A stretch of 64,000 nt of DNA from Platerodrilus igneus. Lineage: Eukaryota; Arthropoda; Insecta; Coleoptera; Lycidae. Each line of letters starts with the position of its first letter. Within the stretch, counting starts at the first letter, position 1. Under the pieces are notes generated by a model, which saw only the letters and a list, made by a program, of their open reading frames with translations, was not told the DNA's origin and did not search any database. Below, in pieces: positions 31,116-43,296 of this stretch. The stretch is taken from contig JARFIW010000139.1 of NCBI GenBank assembly GCA_036346225.1, positions 8,370,001 through 8,434,000 on the forward strand, read 5' to 3'. The translations under genes were made by a program, and so were the position numbers.

Positions 31116-34100
31116 GAATAATTTTGCAGCGGGCATGGTTGTCTACAGGCATGAAATTAACTGTTTCTAATTTAATGTAAATTGCTATTCTATATTTTTA
31201 AAGTATCGTAACGTTGGTGCTGTATTTTGTGAATTAATTTTAGGGATTCTATTCACAAAACAATTGTATAGATCATTTTAATGTTTGAGAATTATATTGT
31301 GTTGTGATGTCTATTTCAAGCCATAATAATTTTTTTCCTATTGCTACATTTTTCAATTTAGCTAAAGCGTAGTATACCTATTTAATGCAGCGTGGACCAA
31401 ACCATAGCTTACGTGCTTTGCGATATGAGAAACTAGAAGAGATAGCAAGTTGATTAAATTGAAAATTATAACCAATCATAGGCTTAACTTGAAGACAATT
31501 TGAGTACTAGGTTCAAATCAAATTTTGGGTAATGTTTGAAAAATGGAATTGTTTTAAAAACATGTTCTAACTTAAGTTTTATTAAAATAATTTTATTCCA
31601 TACACGTTGTCTTGCAAAATAACGTGGTCATGGCAGATTCGAATTTCAATGATTCGGACCTTTGAAATCATCATTAAGATAAATTTTTGTTATGGAATCA
31701 TATTTTAATCTATTACAATGGAACACAATGTTGCATTTCACAGATGTGCTAGTTGTTCACAAAATTTTTAGAATTACAAAAAGATCAATAGATCTTTTTT
31801 TCAGAATGACAACATCACAAAGGTAATATTCACGAGTTGGATAATTAACTACAAAGACAACTTGTTAGAAATCGATTCTTTTAAATAACACAACACTTGA
31901 GGAAATTTCATAATTATAACAAAAATAAATGTGCGATAAACAATTGTTTTGATTTGTTAAGTTAAATCATTGAAGGACGTTACTTATGTAAAGTTTAAAT
32001 TGTAAATTAAACTCTTCTTATTAAGAAGAGAGAAAATCAGTTAAATAAAGAAAGTTATGGCTAATCATATGGTTAACTAAAATGAACGTTCTACCTTTAA
32101 ATTTTGAGTAATATTTCAATGGAATTGTTGTAGTTTAAAAAATATACTATATATTTCTCATTTTTAAAAATATTTTCTTCATCAACTTTTCACATAGATT
32201 TTTATTTTAACGTTTGAGACCTTTGAAACATGATCACGTTTAATTTTTCCTATGAACCTCATATTGACTTTTAAGTTACGGAAATACAATTTTTAATTTT
32301 TAGCGATGTATTAGTTGCAAAATTATTAATCATTCTCTTAAAAGTGCAAAATTAAAGTTTCACTTATGAATGAAACTTGGTATCAGTTCTTATCTCGTGC
32401 AAGTTTATGCATCCATAAGGTACACAATATCGCAGCATCTTTACAATTGCAATTAATCTTTTATAAAAATCATAAAGCCCTTACTTATAATCTTGTTACA
32501 ATATTTAAATAGTTATATTTATTTCATTGCAATTATTAATCTATTATTCAAGATTTTGTTAAGTTTGTACTTCAGTAAATAAATTTGGGTAACAGAGATG
32601 GATGTATTCTTTTAATAAGATGCACAAAATGCATTACTTTTGAAAGTTATCAAAATGGACCTTTTTTTGCCTTTCTTCCTATATTTTAGAACAAATGTTG
32701 CGAAAGAAATTAGGTCGTCAAAATAACTTCAGAGATATTTGGATTAATAGTAATTATAAATATTTTTCAGTCTTATATTGTCCAGGCACTAGAATTAACT
32801 TTTAGTTTAATTTAGATTTAGAGAGCCCTGAAGTTTCCTAAAATATATATAATAAAAATTCAAATCTCAATTCACGTTTTTTATTGGTTGTTTTTAAAGT
32901 ACAATATATAGTGCTATTCTAATATTTTCATTATTCACGCCAATCCTGCCACCTACTCAGAAGCGTTCACAACTAACTTTATCCAATGCTTACCCAATGA
33001 ATGTTATTATTCAACCGAGTAAGGAAATTAGGGGTAGTAATAAATGGTTTTACTTTTTTTGCACAACTGTGTCTAAAGTGTTTCGTTTACGATTGTTTTT
33101 TCTATAAATATGAACGGAATACTTAAATTGAGATTTGAAAATGGTTGCAGTAACCTGTTTTACCGTTCCAAACAACATCTGATTGACATTGGTCTTTTCA
33201 ATGACTAGTAGTGACACCACATACAAACATTAATCGTTTGATTAGTTTGTCGTAAAGACTTTAAATTGTACGTGATATTGTTGTTTTATATCGCGCGATT
33301 GAAGTGCGTGAGTAGTGTTTATCATTTCCACCCCCTACAAGGTAAACTAATTTTTTCGTAAATTTTAAAATTAAGGGATATAACACGCTTCCACGTTATT
33401 AAAGGGGTTGTTTGTTTTATTTAAATTAATTATTTGGAGCGTACCTTTGTTGTTTAAAAGTATGGTATAATATACTGAAGTGTTTTATCCCTAGAGAGGG
33501 AAATACCGCCATTTTTTTTATAAGATAAATAACCACAAATTATGTAAACAACGCCCCATTTTTTAATATCCAAGGGGTACAGGCATATAATTTGTTAAAT
33601 AATGCAAATGTGTGCTATATGTTTGTAATAGTGTAGTAATTAATATGGTTTCTCATTGAATACAACCTTGTAATCCAGTTTAAAAGTAATCTGACCTTTC
33701 TTATTTGTTAAATGCTTATTTCATATTCATTTGGCATGTCTTTTAGATCTTAGTAATCGTTAAGATTTGTTAAACAAAGAATCTTTATGGAATAATTTTG
33801 ATTCGCATTATTTACACCTGTTTATCTAATGAATCATTACTATACTTAATTACATTTTTTAAGACAGAAAACTTTATCAGGGGACTTTGGATTTGTTATT
33901 CTGATTATACGAGGTTATTTTAAACTTTTAAAACTTGTTTACAAATATAATCCAACCACCCACTTTGAAATGTAGTGTGTGTTTGGTTGCCTAAATTGAG
34001 TGTACTTCTCAAAATTGATAATTTTTAACTCTAGACATTGATTGATTATTAATTTATTGCTCTAAATATGGTATAGGTGTACAAGTAAAAAATAAACCTT

Positions 34101-34977
34101 GATAGGCGAAAATTAAAATTGCATAATAACCTTTTGATTAAAAATTATGTAAATTTTGTGTTGTTAATGACACACATGCTTGGTTACAAGATTTCTAGGT
34201 TGGAGGTTATTTATAATTATTTTTAGGTGATTTACTTGTCTATTTATATAAAGTATAATCAATGAAATAGCATTGGACTGTTGTGGAAATGTAGGAGTTT
34301 ATATTGACCTGTATTTCACAAGAGGAGTGTTCTTTTAATGCATTAAAAAATAGTTTTATTCTGTAGTTGTAGTTTATTAATGAGTTTTGTTGTTTCGTAT
34401 TAAGTTGCTATTAGCAAGATTGTTCGTTCAAAATGACAAGAATACTGTACATATCAAGTTTTCTTAAACATTTCCTTAAGACGACCACTTATGCCTCAAA
34501 AATTTTACGATTCCCAATTTATATTATGGTTTGCAACTAGTATGTATACTTCTAGCAATGTATTTGACAAATTTCAGCAACTCCTTTAAACAGCTTTGCG
34601 ACCAACAGTTTTAAAAAGCACTGCTCTATATCAATTCTTTAACGAACATTTGCATTCATCAGGCTGGGTTGTCATGGACTAAGTCAACTGAATTAATTCA
34701 CCTAATTTTATTAATAAACCAGTTGATTATGTCATGTGTTATATATGTATCATGTGAGTTATATTAGTTGCACGTTCCTACTTATTTATTATACAATCCT
34801 TTCTTCCGTTAAGTTGAGGGAATGCCCCGTTTAGTTATTGGTCATCCTCTAAATCTCTCAAATGATATGTTAAACCTGATCTACAACTCGAACATAGTTT
34901 TAGCATGGATTGTAATCGCAATCGAACATTCTGTTATTACCTTTCTCGTTTATAACCCGATTTTAATATTATCTGGT
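31116..34977. other. Long AT-rich stretch without recognisable genes
   Basis: I see no domain, RNA gene or terminal-repeat structure across about 3.9 kb. A TATA-like sequence with a possible donor (CTACAAGGTAAAC near 33337-33349) is too weak to call. The 34822-35028 open frame overlaps the following SINE and is not a gene. Confidence 0.45.
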
Positions 34978-34987
34978 ATTGTAATGC

Positions 34988-35251
34988 AGGTGGTTCTGTG
35001 GCTTAGTTGGTTGACGTGTGACTACTAAGCCCAAAGTCCCAGGTTCGGTTCTTGACACAGACTGCTTGAAAAATGTTAGGAAAACATTTTTCACATAGTG
35101 CGCCCTCGTTCGAATGAGAGGTAAAATGTGTGTTTTCACGCATGCTAGATTCTTACCTTGCTTGGAATATCAAGGGTTTGAGATTAAAAAAAACCACTTC
35201 CTGCAAAATGTAGTATCTTCGGGTAAAGCATTGGAAAATCAAATGTAAGGA
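34988..35251 (+). mobile_element. tRNA-derived SINE, copy 2
   Basis: Begins AGGTGGTTCTGTGGCTTAG and follows SINE copy 1 through its length, including CTGCTTGAAAAATGTTAGG, CCCTCGTTCGAATGAGAGGT and GCATTGGAAAATCA. Its pol III boxes are more decayed (A box TGGCTTAGTTG, B box GGTTCGGTTCT). A 10-bp target-site duplication, ATTGTAATGC, lies at 34978-34987 and 35252-35261. Confidence 0.9.
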
Positions 35252-35261
35252 ATTGTAATGC

Positions 35262-36248
35262 TAGCAAGAAATTGAAAAACATTCATCTCTTACATTAAGA
35301 TCCTTCAAACTGTCCAATGAAAATACAATCTTTACAAAAGTCTATGAATAAGCAATATGAGTACATGGCGATGTCGTATAAAACTAGTTGTATATGAATA
35401 TTTTCTGTCATTGATACCAACATGTTGCATATAAAACAAGTGGGCCAATTAGAAAAGAAAAATCAGTAACGAATACGTGCTTGAATTACAGTAACAAATG
35501 AAGGGAAAAAGCAAAGGAATACAACGCTAACCGGTGGTGGGGATCTAAAGAACGAAGCAAAAGAACACCCAACTTTCCATGAAAAAAGAATGGATTTATA
35601 AGCTTAGATAGGTGTACATAAATCAAGCATTTATTTATTTATTTGTAGGTACCCGATATGTAGAAGTCAATTTAGAATTTAAAACATGTCAATATAATTA
35701 AATAGGGATACGATTAGGTAAGATAATGTAGGTTTAATGTTTATGCTTCAATTTAGAACTAGGATAATAATTAATTACTAATAAGATCGATGACAAGGAC
35801 TGAAATCGTGTACAAATATTATTATAGTAGTTTTTCATATTGGGTGTAGTGTAAAAATCAATAATTTAAGCAAGGTAAATTTTTTAAGGATAGCGTAATC
35901 TAAAACATTTGTGTAACTTTACAACGTTGTACATTTGAAAACAAGTTACAACGATTGGGAATTCCGTCGAACGAACGTATAGCAGATAAATAATTCCAAT
36001 AAAGCTTTTAGACGTTGAGAATATATTTCTAGGTAAAAATCGTTAACTGAAAACACAGATCTATAAGAACAATGGACTGTTAAATGTAGAAAACAAATCT
36101 ATGAAATCAGGCGAGAGACGATATTTAGCGTGTACTAGACACAGAGGAAAGATATCATATGGTCAAGTTGTTGTGACTTTCAAACGTCTGTAAGACGAGG
36201 ATATTTTTAAAGGCAATAAGCGGGACAAGGATGAAGCGTGTTTGCAGA
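35262..36248. other. Gene-free stretch with a possible LINE tail
   Basis: TTTATTTATTTATTTG at 35631-35646 resembles the reversed tail of a minus-strand LINE like copies 1 and 2, but the sequence beyond it gave no clear RT motif. Nothing else is recognisable up to the gypsy LTR. Confidence 0.35.
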
Positions 36249-36252
36249 AGAT

Positions 36253-36535
36253 TGTTACATGCCGAGAATCGGCCTGTAAACATTTCTGTAAGTTTCTAAT
36301 TTGTAAGTGAATTCGCGCCAATAGATTTAAAAGACTTGTGCGTGCATTTCCGTCACTTTAGATAGTTCCGTTGGCGCTCGAGATTGCGCAGACGCAGAGT
36401 GGAACAAAGGGGGTGATTTCTGTCATGTCGAGACTAGTCAAGAACTCGTCGAACGGAGTGGTTATCTGTGTGCCTTTTATCTTGTCTTCTCTTCCAGATA
36501 TGTAGATTTCCTTTGATCTTGCTCCCTACCCGGGA
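36253..36535 (+). repeat. 5' LTR of gypsy element (truncated)
   Basis: Matches the first 285 bp or so of the 3' LTR with few differences, including GTGAATTCGCGCCAAT and AGAACTCGTCGAAC. It lacks a short TGCCTGTATCG-type segment near its end and then passes straight into pol. Confidence 0.85.
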
Positions 36536-36589
36536 CGTGAATATTTCAAGGAATCAAAATCGTCCTCAACACCAACCATTCAACGCACC

Positions 36590-38075
36590 CAGACGTCAAT
36601 AAATTTAAAGAATAAAACTACCTCTAAAGTTAAATCCTTACCTAATATATCTAAGAATAATCTCGCTACCTTAAATTTACAAAATAACTTACCTTCCTTA
36701 TCAGAATTATGTCATACTACCTCGTCGGATTGGTCGAGTTGGCTGCAAACCGTTAATTCCTTTTATCATAAAAAGTCTGCTGCCTTACAACTTGTTAAGA
36801 AAACCCTCGATATCCGTCCTCATTTACCTATCTCGATTGGTTTCTTAAATGTAATAGCTTTACTGGACACAGGTTTCTCATGCTCTCTTATAAATAACGA
36901 AGGCTTACAGCAACTAGCTAACCAAAACATTAAAATTTAAGTTGTTCCCAAAACAACTTCCATAAATTTAGCTGACGATAATCAAATACACGTAACGGGC
37001 TCCCTTAAATTAAAAATTCGAGTAGAATCACTTGAACGTGACATTCCATTTTTGATCGTACCTACATTAGCTTACCCATTTTTACTGGGCGTAGATTTCT
37101 GTAAACTTTTTAATTTATCGCTCTACTTTCAAGATTTTTCCTGGCAAATTTCCCTCAAAACAAATTCCTGTGCGTCTGCAGGAATATCTAATAAAATTTC
37201 TCTTACCGATTCCCAAAATCCAATTCTTAACTTTACCATCGACAAATTTCGTAAACTAAATACCTCTGAACTTGGTTGCATTACTACCGCAACACATGTT
37301 ATCTCTACAGGTGATGCCCTCCCTTTTAAGCAACGTCAATATCCGTTATCGCCTGCATTACAAAAACATTTGCATTCTGAAATAGATAAAATGTTAGAAT
37401 CTGGTGTTATCTCTCCCTCAAATTTGTCATGGATGTCTACCGTGTTATTAGTCCGCAAGAAAAATGACGAATGACGTGTTTGTTTTGACGGTAGAAAACT
37501 TAATTCTGTAACTGTGTCGGACGCCTACCCTCTACCTCGTACTGATTCGATTTTAAGCCGACGTCGAAACGCTAAATTTATCTCATCTATCGATCTTAGA
37601 CAAGCTTTTTATCAGATACCTCTTGACTTATCTTCTCGTGCAAAAACTGCATTTTGTGTTCCAGGTCGAGGACTTTTCGAATATAATTTTTTGCCATTTG
37701 GTCTCTGTAACGCACCACAAACTTTACAACGTACTATGGATCAAACGTTAGGTCCTATCTTACACCAGGAACGTGCCTTTGTATTTTTAGATGACATATT
37801 AGTTATCTCAAGTTCCTTCCAAGAACACCGCCACACTGATTGAAGTCGCGGAACGCCTAAATGCAGCAGGTTTTAAGATAAATTGGGAGAAATGTCAATT
37901 TTGCTGTTCTTCCCTTACATTTCGTGGTTTTATTATTGATGGAACTGGTTTACGAGCAGATCCTGCTAAAGTCGACGCTATTACTAAATTTAAAACACTT
38001 AAAACTGTTACCGAAATTAAACGTTTAATAGGAATGATTAGTTATTATCGCATCTTTTTACCCAACCTTTCAACT
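36590..38075 (+). pseudogene. Gypsy pol: aspartic protease and reverse transcriptase, broken
   Basis: Protease: ALLDTGFSCSLINNEG (about 36860-36905) with the catalytic DTG; a stop follows at about 36938. RT begins with FKQRQYPLSPALQKHLHSEI and ESGVISPSNLSWMSTVLLVR (Met within 37052-37474). A stop at about 37472 precedes VCFDGRKLNSVT. The palm has SIDLRQAFYQIPL and YNFLPFGLCNAPQTLQRTMD, with FLDDILVIS as the catalytic box at about 37780. After a shift near 37843, the thumb reads VAERLNAAGFKINWEKCQFC and RGFIIDGTGLRADPAKVDAI, ending at the YYRIFLPNLST block. RNase H is lost. Confidence 0.9.
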
Positions 38076-38765
38076 ATTTTTTATTTTCCTAACGTTTGGT
38101 ATTTACGATCAGACGTAGGAATTATTTTTTGAATATTGAGTGAAAAAGCTAACCTGATGGTAGCCATGTAATTTGTTAGGTTAGTAATGTATGGAATTAG
38201 TAAGATGGTACTGTTGGTAAATTTGTTGATTCACAACCATGTCATGGACAAGCTTTGATGTGTATTGTTTATTAAACCAGAGTACCAGTACCTAAAAATT
38301 TGCTAAAGTGCAGAGTAACTTGCTCTTTTGAACATTTTGAAATTTGGGCATTTTCTTGCCAAAGAAGAAACAGCCTAGATGCAATGCTCATGTGCGTTTG
38401 CACTTAGAAAACTGTAATGTTAGTTTTAGTTTAGTATATATGTTAGGCGACTTGTCGCATTTATTCTAGTTTTAGTAGTGTTTCATGCTCCCCGACAAAT
38501 TTATGCTGTCGATTATAACTGTGCCACATTAAAGACTCGTGTGTGCACTTTAAATGTAGTTCAAAGACAATGAGGCTACACATTCCGTTTCCTGGTAATC
38601 CGGAAGACGTGTTATCGGTTGGAAAAAACCAGGTGGCGCCTAAAATAAACATTTTCTAGAATTTAAGTTAGGGTTTATGTAGGTTAGTTAGGATCTAGAT
38701 TTTACCGTGCTAACAGTCATTTTCTTTTTTTAAGATTATTTTTTCTTTTATGGCTTTGTCACGAT

Positions 38766-39398
38766 TGTTACATGCCGAAAATCGGCCTGTAAACATTTCT
38801 GTAAGTTTCTAATTTGTAAGTGAATTCGCGCCAATAATTTAAAAGACTTGTACTTGCATTTCCATCACTTTAGATAGTTGCGTTGGCGCTCGAGATTGCG
38901 CAGACGCAGAGTGGAACAAAGGGGGTGATTTCCGTCACGTCGGGACTAGTCAAGAACTCGTCGAACTGAGTGGTTATCTGTGTGCCTTTTATCTTGTCTT
39001 CTCTTCCAGATATGTAGGTTTCCTTTGATCTTGTGCCTGTATCGCTCCCTACCTCAAACCTTTACCCTTTCCTTTACAAAGAAAAAGAAGACAAATTAAT
39101 TTGGATTTGACGAGGGGGCAAAGGACGACCCACACCCATAATGCCCTACTACCGCGAGAGTAGCTGCCATGTTGTGAAGAGTTCCACAGTTTACGTGAGT
39201 ACCTTTTGTCTTCTCTTATAATTAAAATAAAATTTTTTGCATGTGATATAGTAATTTGAAACAATAATATGTCGTAACACCTTATAGTGCAACATTATGC
39301 ATGTATTTATTATTGTTACCAACTGTCGTAGTGGCTCTTATACATTGTGCATCGGGACTTTAAAAGTATTCCTTAGAGTATAGAACCTAAGTATAACA
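38766..39398 (+). repeat. 3' LTR of gypsy element
   Basis: Opens TGTTACATGCCGAAAATCGG, a small hairpin conserved in position across the family. It carries the AATTTGGATTTGACG and GAGTACCTTTTGTC patches shared with the solo LTRs, and ends TATAACA before AGAT. Confidence 0.83.
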
Positions 39399-39402
39399 AG
39401 AT

Positions 39403-40356
39403 ATTGATTCTCAAGGCACACAGAAAAGTAGATAGAAACAACTCTGAACGATGTGATGATAGAGGTACTATGTATAGGATAGAAAACATGAGGTAGACAA
39501 GGCAACCTGAAATGTAGAAATGACATAGACAAGTTGGGAAGGGTATGGAAAACAAGGCTAGAGGATGTTAGGATGAGAGTAGAAGTGAGATAATAGTATG
39601 TACGCGCATATAGGAGGTGTGAGTTTAGTTGTTTGGGAGTGATAGGGTGTTTAGGATTCAGAGAAAATTAAGACGGTTGACAAATTTAACAACTTTTTTG
39701 GAGTAAAGCCGTGTTTGCGTTTGAAAATTCTAGGTTTTCGACGACGGTTGTATTTTGGTGCACGTAAATTTTAGGAATTGAGCAGCCGTTGGATAAAGTT
39801 TTCAAGGAATGTTTGTGAAAAATACGGGCAACTTGAGAGGGGTTTTGGTTATATAAACGCGCTGGATGAGGTAGGCGCTCTCTTAGTTTTTGATTCTGCT
39901 GAATATTTCATCGAAGCTTCAAACTACGCGACTAGTGAAGTCCGAGATAATTACAAGTATTTAAATGCACAAGTTGGTACAATTTTAAAACGGAGTGAAC
40001 TGTATAAAATTAGTTTGATTTAATTGAAGCAGGATTAACCATAAATAGCAATTTATTTGTAAATGGGACGAGGGTGCTTGTTGCACTTGCTTGGAAGAAG
40101 CGATTGTTATGGATCTGTAGCGGCAGTCTTGAGGATTTTTGGAGTGTGGTAATTTGGATGCCAAGCGAGTTCGAGAGATACTTGCTGTTACTAATTGGAG
40201 AGCAACAATGTGGAGTGATCCAGGTACGAGCAGTCGGTAGAGGAGAGCATCTTTAGAGGTGGTGATCCGGATGAAAAATACTCTCCAGATAATAAATTTT
40301 TTTAAACTGTTGTGGTGGTGGTTATTTGTTGTTTTAAACTATTAATGATTTTGGGT
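39403..40356 (+). other. Stretch with unidentified open frames
   Basis: The plus-strand frame 39778-40023 (81 codons) has protein-like composition: RNVCEKYGQLERGFGYINAL and FDSAEYFIEASNYA. A further open frame follows at 40074-40256. No family was recognised; they could be gag-like remnants or chance. No terminal repeats frame them. Confidence 0.25.
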
Positions 40357-40918
40357 TATACCGGGTGTAACAAAATAAGTGTAAAACATTTTAGGGGGTG
40401 ATTATTCATCGTAAAAGAGATAGGGTCTTTCATATAAAGAAACTTCATTGGAGCATCCCTTGTTAAGATAGAGCCCCTTAAAGGGGGTACATAAAATAAT
40501 TTTTTTCTGCAAACTGGTTAATTTTGGGCAAAAAATTCAAGAGACATTTTTTGTTTAGAATGAAATAAGCTATTGGAAATAAATTTTTAAGTGGCAAACA
40601 AATAATAAGACAAAAGGTTACATTGGAAATAAATTTTAGGGGTTGAGTTTTCCACCCTTTACAACCATGGGGTAAACCAAATAAATTACTGAGTAAGTGT
40701 ATTTTTGATAGTAAAAAATGTCACCTTAATTTCAATTTTGTAACTTTTTTAGTGTTTGTAAAAAAAATGAAAAACAAATTTTATATACCCCCTTTAAGGG
40801 GCTGTATCTTAACAAGGGATGCTCCAATGAAGTTTCTTTATATGAAAGACCCTATCTCTTTTACGATGAGGAATCACCCCCTGAAATATTTTACATTTAT
40901 TTTCTTACACCCGGTATA
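40357..40918. mobile_element. MITE with TIRs of about 135 bp
   Basis: Starts TATACCGGGTGTAACAAAAT and ends TTCTTACACCCGGTATA. Arms at about 40357-40495 and 40785-40918 are near-perfect inverted repeats sharing GTAAAAGAGATAGGGTC, AAGAAACTTCATTGGAGCAT and CCCCTTAAAGGGGGTA. Ends beginning TA suggest a Tc1/mariner-type TA target. There is no coding sequence, so it is non-autonomous. Confidence 0.88.
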
Positions 40919-40926
40919 TTGTGATG

Positions 40927-42390
40927 AATTTCATCATCATCATTAGGTCTTCAGTCCTAGAACTGGTTAGACGCGTACCATCATTGTTCCCTATTCTGAA
41001 CTAACCTACAGATTTCCCTGAAATATGCACAGTTTGCATCTATAACTGTCTGATCTAGCTCTACATCTACCTTTTTTTTTCCTGTCTCTGCTTGTAATAT
41101 ATCACATACTACTCCCCAAAAATGCCTTAGAACGTATTCCGCCCTACTATTTCTTTTTTTCCCTAGATATCCTTGTTCCCCTACTATTTCTGTAACTTAT
41201 TTGTTATTATCTTTGTCTGTCCATGCTATCGTCCTCATACATCTTAAGCACAGCATTTCAAAAGGCTGCGTTTCAGACTGCCCGTATTTCATAGGCATAC
41301 TGTGCTGTGCTCCACACATATGCTTTCAACAATTTTCTTCTTATTCTATGTTTGTTGTCTTTCCGCATAGGCGCTGTTCTTTCTTGTTAGATGCAGTTCG
41401 ATCATTTTCTATTGTTTTACCGTTATATGCCCTATTTCTCCGACCTTCAATGGTTGTGAAGGGAGGTAAGCAGCCTGTGGCTGCCAAGTTCCCCCAACAC
41501 TTAACCATTTGACGATTCAATATATTTTCCAATTTATCTTTTCGCACAGCCAACATTAGTTGTAGGTATTTCGCAACCAACAACTAGTTGTTTATACTAA
41601 TCATCAGATTTATCTGCGCTTATTTTTTCGTCATTAGGTTTTCCGTCTCAAAACTAGTTGGACACGTACCTGCACTTATTTATATTCTGAGCTAGCCTAC
41701 ACAGTTCCCTGAAATTCTCACACAACATATGTATTCAGCTAGTTTCCTTTGTATTGTTTTCTAATTTTATACCCTATTTTACCGAGATTCAGTGAAGGAG
41801 GTTAAGCAACCTGTGGCTACCAAGATCCCCCAACACTTAGACATTTATAATGGTTTTCCAGTAAATCCTTTCACACACTTATCATTATTCGAAAATATTG
41901 CCCAACCAATTCTTGTAGTTACTTATAATAATCATCATGTTTAAGCACAGTTATCTTTTCGTCATTAGTTTATCCATCTTGGGATTGGTTGGATGCGTAC
42001 CTCCATTGATTTCTATTCTGGGCTAGCCTACATATCTCCCTGAAACCTCTACAGCCTACATCTTTTACTATCTGTGTGCAGTAGTCTAATCTAGGTCTGC
42101 CTCTTCTTCTCTTTTTTCCCATCTCTGCTTCTAATATATTCCGCACTATTCCCTCATGCCGTAGTATGTGGCCTATCATCCTATCTCTCCTATTTTTTAT
42201 CGTTTTCCACATATTTCTTTCTTCCCCTACCATTTTTAGTACCCCTTCGTTCTTAACTTTGTCTGTCCATGATATCTTCATCATACGCCTGTACATCACA
42301 TTTCAAAGGCTTCTACCTTTTTCTTGTCCGCTTCTCCTACTGTCCAGGCTTCACAGCCGTACAGTGCTGTGCTCCACACATATGTGATGA
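40927..42390 (-). mobile_element. Cluster of RTE-like LINE 3' ends in tandem
   Basis: Three minus-strand 3' ends of the LINE family at 21.4-31.1 kb start near 40927, 41625 and 41935, each opening (as read on plus) with a CATCATTAGGTCT-like or CGTCATTAG-like sequence. The last has an open 109-codon frame (42299-41970) with MKISWTDKVKNEGVLKMVGE and KKRRRGRPRLDYCTQIVK. Between them, a segment with CAGCCTGTGGCTGCCAAG and CCCCCAACACTTAAC recurs about 340 bp apart (near 41470 and 41810), showing tandem duplication of a LINE-end-plus-flank unit. Confidence 0.75.
41970..42299 (-). pseudogene. RTE-like LINE ORF C-terminus
   Basis: Open 109-codon frame with RRMMKISWTDKVKNEGVL, NMWKTIKNRRDRMIGHILRH, KRRRGRPRLDYCTQIVKDV and EICRLAQNRNQWRYASNQS. 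This is the C-terminal region after the RT in this LINE type, the best preserved copy in the window. Its Met is internal to the full ORF, so the start is not real. Confidence 0.8.
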
Positions 42391-43225
42391 ATTTATGAAC
42401 AGAAAATTAATTGATTTACCTTTGTAAAGAAAGTATTTAAAATCTGAGAATGTAAATAGGTCTTTTATTTAAAATTGTCAGTGCTAAAATTTTGCACGCA
42501 AATACAAAAAAGGTTTATACTGAGCTCACCATAGACCAGGGAAAATAAAGTAAGGTTCTGGGATAGGCCCATCTACTTTAGAATGAGCATAGGAATATAG
42601 ACAAGCAAGAAATCTTTGTTGTATGAAGTTAATGATATTTTTATATTAAAGAGGAGCATGAAATATTTATTATGGATCAATTTTGTAAATAGTGAGATTG
42701 TGTGATTTTAGTGTTAATTTGTCAGAATAAAAAGGGTTGTATTTTTGGTTAGAAGGATTGTTTTTTTAAATTTTTGTATTATTGTTAAATAGAAAGGTAG
42801 TTATGTATTGTAGAGCAGATGTGCAGCCATGGCGAATATTCCTGGAGAAGCTGTGAGCAGAGCTAGCCGCGTGGTGTCAATTTTAAGAGTATCTTCAGAG
42901 GGTACATAACTAGAACATATCATCATCCGAAGTTTAGAAACAAAATTTATTTAGGTGATGATTAGTAGAGTTCTCTACAACAGGTAATTTCACAGAATTT
43001 AATTAATCGACCCAAGTGTAGGGCCTTCATTTTATACAGGTATAGATGCGCAGCATTTATGACGCCCAACATTGAGGCTCAAAAGGAGAGATGCACTGCA
43101 TTTATGGCTTCCCAACATTGGGGCTCGACTAGTTAGAGCCTAAAGGTGCACAGCATTTATGACGTCCAGTGTTGGGCACGAATTAACTTGCTTGAGAGGG
43201 GCTCGATTAGTTAGGGTATAGTTGC

Positions 43226-43228
<3 letters not shown>
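42391..43228 (+). mobile_element. LTR-like end of the (TA)n-bounded family, with PBS-like tandem units
   Basis: At about 43040-43215 three imperfect units of about 55-57 bp recur, each with a CAGCATTTATGACGCCCAAC- or CAGCATTTATGACGTCC-like block; the second also has CATTGGGGCTCGA. They correspond to the reverse complement of the units at 51865-52100. The array ends TTAGGGTATAGTTGCAT just before the (TA)n. The upstream boundary (42391 is where LINE sequence ends) is not fixed. Confidence 0.5.

Positions 43229-43294
<66 letters not shown>
43229..43294. repeat. (TA)n microsatellite, 66 bp
   Basis: Pure alternating AT between the PBS-like array end (left) and a TTGCTATGATAATAGGG element start (right). 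Similar arrays flank the element at 51529-53944. Confidence 0.95.

Positions 43295-43296
<2 letters not shown>

Larger units (their letters stand above)
36253..39398 (+). mobile_element. Degenerate Ty3/gypsy retrotransposon with 4-bp target duplications
   Basis: It starts TGTTACATGCC and ends TATAACA, flanked by AGAT at 36249-36252 and 39399-39402. A direct repeat (36253-about 36535 and 38766-about 39052) marks the LTRs. The 5' LTR is cut short and fused directly to pol, so the LTR end, primer-binding site and gag are missing. The 3' LTR is about 633 bp (38766-39398). Pol covers protease and RT but stops about 38075; RNase H and integrase are not recognisable in 38076-38765. It is the internal-region-bearing member of the family that left solo LTRs at 19306-20008 and 55340-55897. 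Confidence 0.88.

Noticed and set aside
33285..33349. TATA-like element with a CAAGGTAAAC donor
   Set aside because: Too short and unsupported; nothing downstream looks like a coding exon.
43229..43294. CRISPR-like or satellite array at the long TA runs
   Set aside because: Pure dinucleotide runs with no spacer structure; they are microsatellites tied to one element family.
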